A DNA stretch of 11,140 bases from Baffinella frigidus (lineage: Eukaryota; Cryptophyceae; Cryptomonadales; Baffinellaceae): contig MU647032.1 in NCBI GenBank assembly GCA_026770585.1, positions 83,153-94,292 of the forward strand, in the 5' to 3' direction. Below are positions 1 through 10,700 of the stretch, piece after piece. The translations under genes were made by a program, and so were the position numbers. Numbering within the stretch: the stretch's first letter is position 1; each line of letters opens with the position of its first letter. Under the pieces are notes generated by a model. It was not told where the DNA came from and did not search any database. It saw only the letters and a list, made by a program, of their open reading frames with translations.

Positions 1-190
1 AACCCTGAACCCTAAGCCCTGAACCCCGAACCCTAATCCTTGAACCCTGAATCCTAAACCCCGAACCCTAAGCCCTGAACCCTGAACCCTAAGCCTTGAA
101 CCCTGAATCCTAAGCCCTGAACCCTGAACCCTGAGCCCTGAACCATGAACCCTAAACCCTATACCCTAATCCCTAATCCCTAATCCCTCA
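1..190 (+). repeat. Degenerate telomere-like repeat, CCCTGAA/CCCTAAA
   Basis: About 25 imperfect heptamers mix CCCTGAA, CCCTAAG, CCCTAAA and CCCCGAA, ending in three CCCTAAT units. The units are too irregular to be an active telomere, and similar blocks recur throughout the window. I read this as interstitial repeat, probably intronic like the others. Confidence 0.85.
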
Positions 191-229
191 GGAGGTGACA
201 GAGGGAGAGACGTGATGTCTAGTTAGAAC

Positions 230-930
230 TTACACTAACCCATAATATGTCGTCGTCCTCGATGACAACAAGTGGCTACAATTGTCAAATTTGACATAGA
301 GATAGACGCGAGTTCTTTTGAGGCCTTACACTAACACATAATATGCCTGGCCAGGTGACGGTCAAAGGCCCCTCAACCCTCAACCATAAAACATTGACTA
401 AGACATAATATCTATTGCAAACCCTGAACCGTAAACTAAGTCATCATATCCAACACACAATACGCCTGGTTAGGTGACGGGCAAAGGCGTGGAAGTTAAC
501 TACAAGTACGCGGCGAGCGGCGTCGTCCTCGATGACAACAAATGGCTACAACTGGCAAATTTGACATAACGATAGTCATGACTTTTTTTAGGCTCAACCG
601 CCAACCGTTCACTCATGCAGCACTAGCCTTACACCAATTTATGGTATGCCTGGTCAGGTGACGGGCAAAGGCGTGGACGTGAACTACAAATGTGCGGCGA
701 GTGGCGTGGTCCTGGATGACAACAAATGGCTCGGCGAGAACCGTGCGCGCCCTTTCCCTTTCCCATTAACCAGGACCATGAAATCCCAGGGCGCTGTTTT
801 CCCGGTAGACGACAGGGGCCCCTGTCGGTTTAGTACCGGGACGTTAGCTAAACCCAGAAAATTTGTACGAGGCTGATAAGTGGACGTCCTCGACGACAAC
901 ACGTGGCTCGGCGTGAACCGTGCGCCCCCC
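230..930 (+). repeat. Five or more dispersed copies of a 100-200 bp unit
   Basis: The recurring parts are TTACACTAACNCATAATATG (about 228, 325), CTGG-CAGGTGACGG-CAAAGGC (about 346, 468, 649) and GTCNTCGATGACAACAA (about 253, 523, 710, 883). The unit at 640-760 preserves the best open frame and the others are truncated. The region also holds short heptamer remnants at 368-435. No other gene is seen here. Confidence 0.6.
658..742 (+). CDS. Candidate upstream exon (VTGKGVDVNYKCAASG)
   Basis: The stretch follows GGTCAG and precedes GTGCGC. It reads 28 codons plus one base: VTGKGVDVNYKCAASG then VVLDDNKWLGEN. The composition and the repeated preservation of this segment (partial copies at about 252-290, 344-368, 471-556 and 881-922) suggest it derives from a coding exon. 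VDVN followed by AASG recalls an ankyrin loop, but this is weak. It ends in phase 1, and no partner exon with the matching phase was found, so it may be a decayed copy itself. Confidence 0.4.
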
Positions 931-1002
931 CCCCCCCGCGTGGGACCGTTGACTAATGTGAGCTTTTCCTGGTACAAATGTGTGAGGTTCAGTTATCGTC
1001 AG

Positions 1003-1080
1003 GAGGTCAGTCAACTGCATGATGAAAACACGCTCAGCGAGAACAGTGCTCCCGGATGGCGTGCCTCATTCGCGAGTAAC
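1003..1080 (+). CDS. Candidate exon ending in FASN, cut by a MITE
   Basis: After CGTCAG the sequence reads EVSQLHDENTLSEN, then SAPGWRASFASN, and is interrupted by the MITE at 1080. The last residues, FASN, match the start of the ankyrin exon at 1604 (FASNPCENVAG) and the fragments at 1329 and 1513. The middle part (GATGAAAACACGCTCAGC) resembles the copies at 710 and 893. This looks like an older full-length exon whose 3' half was separated by the transposon insertion. Confidence 0.42.
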
Positions 1081-1270
1081 CACTCGAGAATGCTAGAGGA
1101 TCCTATTTACATGTGGAGTTGTAAATATTTATACCAGGATAAGGTATTCTAACCTCGTGACTGCGCAAATTTCGCAGAGTTACGTGACCAATCAACGAAA
1201 GTTACCACACAAATGCGCACTTTTAAAAGCGCATGGGTTTTAGATCGGCCCCTCTAGCATTCTCGTGTGG
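1080..1270 (+). mobile_element. MITE family 1, copy 1 (191 bp)
   Basis: The element begins CCACTCGAGAATGCTAGAGG and ends in the inverse, CTAGCATTCTCGTGTGG. It is non-coding, with an AT-rich centre. It aligns along its full length to 2006-2196, also 191 bp, including ACCAATCAACGAAAGTTAC and CACTTTTAAAAG. A clean target duplication is not visible at this copy. It interrupts the FASN-coding segment at 1079. Confidence 0.78.
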
Positions 1271-1424
1271 AACCTCGGTACGCGTGAACGAGGCCTTGTC
1301 CGAGAGGAACCACTTTCCTCGTGTCTCCTCGTTCGCGAGTAACCCAATGTAAATGTATCTTAAACGAAACGTTTCTCCTTTTTGAAATATGAAGGTAGTA
1401 GAACTCCCACGTACTCGTTCTCAA

Positions 1425-1670
1425 CGTGTGGGACAACGTGGCAGGCACCGCGATGCACGATGCGTCCAACCAAGAGCCTAAGCCCCCCCCCTCAAGACGG
1501 TGCATGTTCTCATTTTCGAATAACCCCCGTGTGTTCTTGTTTACCCGCCACCTGCGAAAGAGGCGTTTTGCGCCCAACCAGGAGCCTACCCCCCCCCCTC
1601 TAGACGGTGCATATCCTTATTTGCGAGTAACCCCTGTGAAAACGTGGCAGGCACGGCGCTGCACTTTGCG
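1425..1670 (+). repeat. Tandem duplication of about 110 bp with C tracts
   Basis: The paired segments are ACGTGGCAGGCACCGCGATG (1436) with ACGTGGCAGGCACGGCGCTG (1642), CCAACCAAGAGCCTAAGCCC with CCAACCAGGAGCCTACCCCC, and AGACGGTGCAT in both (1495, 1602). The C tracts before each AGACGGTGCAT act as polypyrimidine tracts of acceptor sites. The motif TTCGCGAGTAACC recurs at 1069 and 1329 and, diverged, at 1515 and 1621. Confidence 0.65.
1427..1465 (+). pseudogene. Decayed copy of ankyrin exon A
   Basis: It reads DNVAGTAMHDASN, matching ENVAGTALHFACMN of the exon at 1604, with the conserved Leu and Phe of the ankyrin signature changed. It belongs to a unit of roughly 110 bp duplicated between about 1425 and 1670. 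Confidence 0.55.
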
Positions 1671-1709
1671 TGCATGAACCACTTCGACAGTGACGAAGCT
1701 GTCGAGACG
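1604..1709 (+). CDS. Ankyrin exon A (GTALHFA repeat)
   Basis: The island is preceded by a ten-base C tract and CTCTAG (acceptor) and followed by GTCTCA. It reads one base plus 35 codons, containing FASNPCENVAGTALHFA followed by CMNHFDSDEAVET. GTALHFA is the first-helix signature of an ankyrin repeat (consensus G-TPLH-A). FASNP looks like the end of the previous repeat. It ends in phase 0 and joins exon B, so the second ankyrin helix continues as VTTLLELGAD. The loop between the helices is about five residues longer than the usual 33-residue repeat. The preceding exon should end with two bases of a codon, and I could not find a convincing one, so the left boundary is the weaker end. Copies occur upstream (1427-1465) and downstream (1831-1896). 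Confidence 0.66.
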
Positions 1710-4700
1710 GTCTCACCCGAAGCACCATTTTGATAGAGAAATACCACGGGAGATTCCCAGAGTGCGGTGGTTGTGTGAGTGGGCCTGCCATTCACCATTC
1801 ACCGTTACTTCAGAGAAACGTCACAACCAGCAATTTGACGTTATGATGCACTTTGCGTGACTGAACCACTACGACAGTGCCGAGGCTGTCGAGACGGTCT
1901 CACCCTACACCCTACACCCTACACCCTACACCCCAAACCCTGAACCCTGAATCCTGAAACCGAACGCATGGACCCTGAACCTTGGACTCCAGTCGAGACG
2001 GTCGTCCACTCCAGAATGCTAGAGGATCCTATTTGCATGCGGGGTTGTAAATATTTGTACTAAGATAAGGTGTTCCAACCTCGCGCCTGGCCAATATATG
2101 GCTAGTTACGTAACCAATCAACGAAAGTTACTGCACATATGCCCACTTTTAAAAGTACATCGGTTTCAAATAGGCCGTTCTAGTACTCTCGTGTGGCCCC
2201 ACTAGCCCTCCGAAGTACACCACATCCAGACGTTTGAGTTTTTGAAAACGCTTCTGAATAAAGTTTGAACCTAGCCATCACTGAATCCCTGCCCTACCAC
2301 TTAGCAGCGACCGAAGACTTTTTCACTTTGAATTCAAAGTGAAATTCCGGGTAGGTTCCGGGGCAATAGATAAGATTCTAGTACAACTCGTTTAGATGGA
2401 CTGTATCCGTGAAGCCACCGGTGGCTGCTAAGTGGTCGAGGCCAGGTCAGGAAAGAGCCGGTTCCCCCCCTAAATGGACTTTCATGCTATCATAGGCATA
2501 GTGCCCCCGGTGGCTGCTAAGTGGAACACCACCCTGCTCGTGCCGAGGTCGTCACCCGGGATAATTGGGAAAGTGTTCAGCCCTGGACCCCTTGCTCGTG
2601 CAGGTGACACCCCTCTGCTCGTGCAGGTGACGACCTTGCTGGAGCTGGGGGCGGATGTCTCTGCTATCACGGTACCCTGCACCCTACACCCTACACCCTA
2701 CACCCTACACCCTACACCCTACACCCTGCACCTACACCCTACACCCTACACCCTACACTCTACACCCTACACCCTCAACCTTCAACTCAAACCCTTATGC
2801 AACCTTGCCCTTAGAACGAGGAGGGCCACCGATCATACAGCGTGTGACGCATAGCGCGGCCTACTAGCGCTGCCTCCGTCGGTTTGACCGACTATTCTCA
2901 AGTTGACATTCCAGGAAAACCGAAAAGCGAAACCCTAAACCCGAAGCCCGAAACCCGAAACCCGAAACCCGAAACCCTACCTCAGGACGGGGGCGACACC
3001 CCGCTGCACTTTGCCTTATGGTGTGGGGTTTGGGGTTTAGGGTTTTGGAATTTGCGGGATCTCTTGTAAAGCAAGTTTCCTGCCCGGCAAGTGCAACAAC
3101 TTCCTGCACCATTGTAACCGGGTCATAGTAATTCAATAGGGATTGTAAGAAAAGGCCCTTTATTTTTATTAGGAAGCCTGATCAAATGATAGAAATTTTT
3201 AATAGACCCTTTTGAGGTGGACCCGAAACCCGAAACCCGAAACCAGGATGGGGGCGACACCCCGCTGCACCGTAGGCTATTTGGTTGACTGCACATCAGG
3301 TTAATTGGCTAATTTCTATTTAGGCTAGAGGGAAACTACTAAGTAGGCTCAAAGGACAAGTCTCGAAACCCGACAACAGGACGGGGGCGACACCCCGCTG
3401 CACTTTGCCGCGATGAGTCCAGCAAATAGTTGCATCAACATAACCGCCGAAACCTGAAACCACCGGGCACCCGAACTCCGAACTCCGAAACCCGAAACCC
3501 GAAAGTAGGATGGGGGTGACACCCCGCTGCACTTTGCCGCGATGCGCGGGAACTACAACATGGCCACGCGTCTTCTGCAGGCACGCACCCTAAACCCTAA
3601 ACCCTCAATCTTAAACCCTGAACCCTCAATCTTAAACCCTAAATTCTGAACACTGAACCCGGATCCGAAGACCGAAACCCGAAACCCTGGACCCTGGCCC
3701 CGAAACCCTGAACCTTAAACCCTAATACCTGAACCCTGAACCCTGAACCGGAACCCCTGGACTTGAATCCCCAAAACCTAAACCCGAAACCCTGATCCCT
3801 AGACCGTAAACCATCACAGAACCCCAACCGTAATCACTAAGCCGCAGCCCCGAAGCCTAAACCCCAAGCTCGGTTTCCTCCGGCAGGCGGGTGCGGATCC
3901 TACGGCCGTGAATCACGAAATCAGACTGCCGTACGGTGGGCGTGGTTTTACCGGCGAGGTGACAAAACGCTTTCACTCACCCTGTTTTGCGGAAAGCGTT
4001 TACGAAGCCTTGTTAAAAACGCTGTTACTATTTTGTTTTGCTTTGACTCACCCTGTTTGCTTTGACTAGCCCTGCGAAACAAGTTAGGAGTGCAGACTGC
4101 CGTACGGGGGGCGCGGCTTTACCGGCGAGGTGACAAACCCTGAACCTTAAAACCCTAAACCCTACAACCTAAACCATGAACCCAAAACCCCCTAAACCCT
4201 AAACTAGGTCACAGAGCAGCACCCGTTTTGCTTTGGCTAACCATGTTTGCTTTGACTCACCCTGTTTGCTTTGACCAACCCGGTTTGTGTTTACTAGCCC
4301 TGAGAAACTACTTACGCACGGAGACTGCCGGCGAGGTGACCAATCCTGATTCTCCAAGCAAACAGGGTTAGTCCAAGCAAAACGGCTGTACCGAGGAGGT
4401 AACAAATCAGCACCTGTTTCGCTTTGATTAACCCAACCCTCTTTGTGTTGAGTAGCCCTGAGAAACAACGTATGAGTGCAGACTGCCGTACGGCGGGGGC
4501 GGTTTTACCGGCGAGATGATAAAACGCTTTGACTCACCCTTTTTAAACACGCTTTGACTGACCCTGGTTTGCCTAACGCCTTTTTACTAACCCTTTTTGA
4601 AAACGGTTTTACTAATCCTGTTTTTACTTTGACTAACCGTGTTTGCTTTGGCTAGCCCCGAGGAAACACGTACGGGCGGAGACTGCCGTACCACCAACTC

Positions 4701-7700
4701 TCACAGAGGGACCAAATCGTCGATTGTATGATCTCGGATTTCCCCTACGGAGGGGTCGGATTTGACCCCTCTGTCCTAAGGAAATGGCTCAAAACAATCG
4801 TCGATTTGGTCCGACCGTGAGGGTTGGTGGTACGCGGGGGGGGGGGGGCGGCTGTACGGGTGAGGTGACCAACTTCGAAATCAAAACACTCTGACTTGCT
4901 TTTTTATTTGTTTGACTAACCCTGTTACTGTTTTGATTGGACTAAACATGTGTGCTTTGACTAGCCCTAAGAAACAAAGTGCGAGTGAAGACTGCCGTAC
5001 GTGGGGGGCGAGGCTTAACCGGCGAGGTGACCAATCGGAACCTCTTTCTCTTCGACTAACCCTGTTTGCTTGCCCTGAGGAAAAAAATGACGAACCAGCA
5101 CTCGGTTTGCTTTGAATGACCCTGTTTGCAAGGCAACTTGCACTCCTAATTTTTGGCAGAGCAACCAGGGTTCGTCCAAGCAAATCGGGTGCTTCCTTCC
5201 CTGTGGAAACCTTCGGAGTGCAAGTTGCCTTGCGGGAGGGGGGGGGGAGGGGCGTGGCTGATCTGTACGTGGAACCCTGAATCCTAAACCAGAACCCCTC
5301 AACCCTAAATCCTAAAGCCTAAACCCAGGGGGAGACTGTGAAGAAGGAAGGGGAGGAGGAATCATGTTCGGATATTGTGAGTCTTCCCAGACCCTAAACC
5401 CTACACCCCCCCCCAAACCCTGCACCCCAACCCTGCACCCCCGAACCCCAAACCCCAAACCCCAAACCCCAAACCCCAAACCCTAAACCCTAAACTCCCA
5501 ACCCCAAACCCCAAACCCCAAGCCCCAGACCCTAACCCCCATACCCCAAACCCTTAACCTCAAACCCCGAATCCGAAACGCTTATCCCGACAACCTAAAC
5601 CAGGACGACGAGGGTGCAGAGAAGATGTACCAGACATACATGATCGACATCCTCTTCCAAATGTTCGGCGAGGTTCCCTTAACCCGAAACCCTAACCCCC
5701 GACCCCCGACCCCCAACCCCTAACTCCTAGACCCTAACCCCAAACCCCCAAACCCCAAACCCCAAACCCCAAACCTCAAACCCCAAACCCTGAAGCAGGT
5801 TCCGAAGGGCGAAGAGGCGGCGTGCTCCCCGCCAATGACCCCCTACCAGATCTCCGTACTCGCGCAGGCATAACCAATTCCCGTACACAATTCGGCGAAT
5901 GGGCGAATTGCGAATTGGGCCAGTTGGCAAACTTCTTAAGTTCTCTAGGAGGACAAGTCCCCAAGGGGGCCTGCTCCCCGCCAATGACCCCCTACCAGAT
6001 CTCCGTCCTTGGGTATAGCAAATTGCGAATTAGGCTGTTTGAAAGACTGGACATTGGGCTGTTTGGCGAACTGTAAACCTGGTTAATTGTCTAATTTCTA
6101 ATTAGGCTAGTGGCTAACTACCAAGTAGGCTCAACCCCGAAACCCCAAACCCCAAATCCCAAACCCCAAACCCCAAACCCCAAACCCCAAACTCCAAACC
6201 CCAAACCCCAAACCCCAAACCCCAAACCCGAAGCCCGAAAACAGCACTACTCAACGGACGAAACGCGGGAGGTCCTGCAGTACGCTCAGGTCCCCCAAAA
6301 ATAGTTTCCCCCTGCAGAAGCCCCTTTTGCCCTCCAAAAGCCTTTCCTTGCTCGGCTAGGGGTGAAACACACGTTTTAGGGAAATAATTTAACGATTCTG
6401 ATAAGCAAACAAGTCCCCGCCACGTCCCTGCCACGTCCCCGTCACGTCGCGAAATAAAAGACGAAGAAACAATTGAGAAGATTCGATAAGGGGGTCAGCC
6501 GTCTATCTAAAACGAGATCCGGGCCCCAATGAAATGAGATATGTCGCGGTTGAAATGGATAGGGGTGCATTTCACCCACGTGCTAAGATTTGTGATCTGT
6601 ACCACCTACGCGTCCTTTTATTATTGGTCCGAACCCCTTCCGCGTGACTTGGTGATAAAACCTCAAGATAAGTACGTAGGCATTGGAGCCCTTTTTCATA
6701 GCCCATTAGGGCTATGAATCGCCTTGAAGCTGGACGTGACCAGAAAAGCTGACGATTTGTTTAACCCCTCGCTATCCGAGCAAGGTTTGCCCTCCAAGAG
6801 CCCCTCCACCCCTCCAAAAGCCCCCTTTGCCCTCCAAAACGCCCTTTTTTGAAAACATGACCTCCAACAAGCCTCCAACAAGCACCTGGTTGGTATCGTG
6901 ACCTTGATCCAAAAACGTCTTTTTGGATGTCCTGACCTGCCTCCATCAAGCCCACAAATGCACATGTCTTCAAGATTTGACCAGTCTCGCTCACACGGCA
7001 ATAATTGCTTTCTAATGGCGACAGTCCACACAGCGGGCTACGAAGGGCGTTTCGGCCTATTTCAGGCCACCTTTCCGTTACATCATCCATAGGAACCCCC
7101 CTATGCCCCTACGGGGTGCCTACCGTGGCGTCGTAGGTCTTATCGCTTAAGGGTTATTCAAAACTCTCTCCGAAGGACGTTGTGTGGTTACGGCAGGGGT
7201 CGTGTGAGGAGGCGGGGAGGGTGGATGCGGGCAAGTTCTACAACGCCAGATTGGAGGAGGGGGTTAGATTTTTTAGCCCGTATGAGGATACGGGTGTGAA
7301 CTTTTGAAAACCTTGCCTTGAGGAGGAATTGACTTTTGGCGACCCCTTGCAAGAATCTGGCGTGGTAGGCGAGACACACGCCTGTTCCTGGTGAAAGGCC
7401 GCGAACATTTGACCAGTCTCGCACGCACGGCAGGGAGTGTCGACACTCCGAATCAACATTTGGTCATGCGGATCTGACTATGCACATTGAATATTGTTTT
7501 TTTTGTGTGTTTCACACGGCAGGGGTTGTGGGAGCAGGCAGGGAGGTTGGACGTTGGCCCCGCGTTCTTATGATTCCTGGCGAAAGGCCATTTGACCAGT
7601 ATTTGACCAGTCTCACGCACACGGCAATATTGGTTTATGTGTTTAATGCTATAAGTTGACGGCAGGGGCTGTTAGAGGAGGCGGGGAGCGTGGACGTGGG

Positions 7701-10700
7701 CAAGCTTTTTTTTGTGGCATGTTAGGATGGTTTTGCTATCTTGGGCGTCAAACTCATGCCTAACATAGCATAAACGCGGTACTGATTTCGTCGTGTTTCG
7801 AAATGACGGCAGGGCTTGTGGGAAGAGGCGGGGAGGGTGGACGTGGGCCTCGGGTTCTTGTGATTGTAGGGTATACATACTGAAAAAGGCAATTTGACCA
7901 GTCTCGCACACACGGCAGTGGTTGTGGGAGGAGACGGGGAGCGTGGACGTGGGCAAAACGGAGGCGAAATACACGCCTTTTCCTGGCGAAAGGCCGTCAG
8001 TATTTGACCAGTCTCGCAGACACCGCAGGGTCTGTACGAGGAGACGGGGCATGGCCTGTGGGAAGAGGCGTGTTAAAAACGCCTCGTGTTGAACACGACA
8101 GGGTTTGTGGGAGGAGGCGGGGAGCGTGGACGTGGGCAAGATGGCTGCGCACATGACCCAGTACCTGGCGGATCGAAATCAGAAACAGGTCAGAAACAGT
8201 GCCCAGCGGGGAGGGATCACCTCGCCACTTTGAAAGAGTTTCACCTGGGACCTATGGCCTAGGGCTTGCAGGATCTAGGGCTCCTATTGGAGGGTGGACG
8301 TGGGTAAGATGGCAGCGCATATGACCCTGTACCGGGCGGATCGGACCCAGAAACAGGTCACCCTTTCTGTTCTTGATTACTCTCGATGCAGGTCCTAGAT
8401 ACACCCTGACGCCTTGAGTTGAGTGATACAATAGTCCATGGGCCTTGCGCAACGAGCCTCGGAAACAGGTTACGAGTCACCCGAATAACCCTGTTTGGTA
8501 TGTGGGTAGATTAGCATATGGGATTGGACTACAGACGGCTCTTGGGATCCTCGGACCTAGGGCTCTTAGGACCCCGGGATCCTAGGGGAGGGTGGACGTG
8601 GGCAAGATGGCGGTGCATATGGCCCGGTCCTTGGCGGATCGAAGCCAGAAACAGGTTACGAGTCACATGGCTTTTGCTTGGTCTAAGCGATGGGTTTATG
8701 GCTTTATGCGAAAACCTGTTCGGTTAGTGGGTAGTTGAGCATACTGGATTGGGCTGCAAAAGACCCTGGGGCTCGTAGGACCTTGTCTCTTTTCGGGGTT
8801 AGGGTTTCGGGGTTCTGGTAGAGTGTTTGGGTTGAGGATTTAGGGGATTTAGGGGATTTATGGGCTAAGGTTTGGGGTTCAGGGTTTAGGGCGTGCAGAA
8901 ACAGGCCTGCCTCGGATCCGAACACCTCCATCGACGCTAATCTCCATAAAAGTGTTAATTGATTGCTTTTGGGTAACGAAAATTACCACGCGATTTGCTC
9001 ATAAAAGTAATAGTAAAGCATTTGTGTGGTAGAATTCGTTGCGCCAGGAGCAATCAATTAATAATTTTGTGTGGAGATGAGGTACTTGAAACTACGCGAC
9101 CTCATGAGATTCCACACGATGGGCTTCGAGGGTTTCGGGGCCCCTAGATTTAGCGGTAACGTGACCATTAGAAATCCTTGAAGGTAACTGCTTACAGGGT
9201 AAGTTGACTTTTGATGAAAGGTCCGTAGTCCACTGTGTGGAACGTTCCTGCAAGCAGGAGCAGTATGATCTCGAACGGGGCTTCACGGAGGCCACTCGAG
9301 GCTAGAAATGGGACTATTCTACATGTGAGGTTGTTAAATTTAGTACCAGTCACGGGCAGGCGTGGTCACGTAACGGGCGGAATTCCGCCCTATACATGAC
9401 TGAACGCACCCATTTGTGTGAAAATTACTACACACCTTTTTTGGGTTCACTTGTAAACAAATCCCTGTTTTAAAATAGTCACATTTCTAGCCTCGAGTGG
9501 GGAGGCCACGACGCTCAAAGGGGACGGGTATTCACTTTTGGCGTGCTTCCCAGGCGCAGAATCGCGGAATCAACTTTAGGATTTTTATTTGTACGGAATA
9601 TTTTAGATGGACGGTTTCCTGTACGGAATATTTTAGATGGGCGGTTTCCTTTGTACGGAATATTTTAGATGGCCGGTTTCCTGCTTGTGATTTGGCGTGG
9701 GCAGGAGGAGTGCGATCTCGAGCGGAGATTCACAGAGGAGTACGAGTCCGAGCGCTATAATGGGCAATTTGTACTACGAAATCAGTTATAAACGAAACGT
9801 CGCGTTCTGAAATTCATGCGTGTGCCCTGGCGTGGGCAGGAGGAGTTTGATCTCGAGCGGGGGTTCACGGAGGAGGCGATGTCGTTGAAAGGGGACGACT
9901 GCAACGTCACCACGATGAATGAGTAACTACAAACCTGAAGCCCGAAACCCGAAACCCGGGACCCGAGACCCGAAACCCTGAATCTGAAACCTCAAACCCA
10001 ACCCCCAAACCCCAAACCACACACGCCACACCCCAAACACCAAACACCAAACACCAAATACCAAACCCCAAACCCCACACCCTAAACCCTAAACCCTAAA
10101 CCTTAAACCCTAACCCCCAACCACCAAACCCCAACCCCCAAACCCTAAGCCCTAAACCCTACACAGCTTCTGCCCGGAGGCATGGCAGAAGATCACAGAG
10201 TGCTACCCTCACGTCTTCAAAGAAGGCTACCTGGAAGGAATTCGGTACTCTACACCCTCAACCCTAAACCCTGAACCCCAACCCCTTAACCCCAACCCCT
10301 CACCCTGAACCCTAAATCCTACACCCCAAACCCTACACTCTAAATCCTAAACCCTAAACCCTAAACCCTGAACCCTTAACCCCAACCCCTAAATCCCAAA
10401 TCCTAACCCTGCACCCTACCTCCTACACCTTCAACCCTACACCATACACCCTAAACCCTAAACTCTAAACCCTAAACTCTACACCCTAAACCCTATACCC
10501 TAAACCCTAAACCCGAAACCCGCAAGTCCGAACCCTGAACCCTTATCCCTAAACCCTACACCCTTAACCCGAAACCCGGAAGGTCAGGCGAAGAGACGCG
10601 TGGGACAAGCAGGAAGCTGCCGCGGTCCTGCCCCGAACCTCACAACCCCAAACCCCAAACCCTAAACCCCCACACCCCACACCCAAGACCCTCAACCCTC

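Noticed and set aside
1-190. True chromosome end (telomere)
   Set aside because: Units are too irregular, and the same repeats occur across the entire window, including inside introns.
1254-1577. 107-codon minus-strand open frame
   Set aside because: It crosses a MITE end and the C tracts of the tandem duplication, with no recognisable motif; the coding signal here is on the + strand.
2672-2854. Open frame translating to TLHPTPYTLHP repeats
   Set aside because: It is the CCCTACA block read as protein. Only the part before 2672 (exon B) has ankyrin character.
5329-6289. Acidic and helical exons as a known ankyrin-associated channel or kinase domain
   Set aside because: No pore, kinase or membrane motif can be seen in the joined reading, so naming a family would be a guess.
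6114-6434. 106-codon minus-strand open frame
   Set aside because: Much of it is the CCCCAAA block read backwards (GVWGLGF repeats).
6696-7090. Two overlapping minus-strand frames of about 110 codons
   Set aside because: They span hairpins and CCCTCCAAAAGCC repeats, show low-complexity Gly/Trp/Arg composition, and have no motif or splice partner.
7672-8154. 160-codon minus-strand open frame
   Set aside because: It is the antisense of the exon H duplicate array; its repeated HVHPPRLLPQALP-like strings come from the tandem repeat, not from a protein family.
9591-9681. CRISPR array
   Set aside because: Three adjacent 30-bp units have no unique spacers, in a clearly eukaryotic setting.
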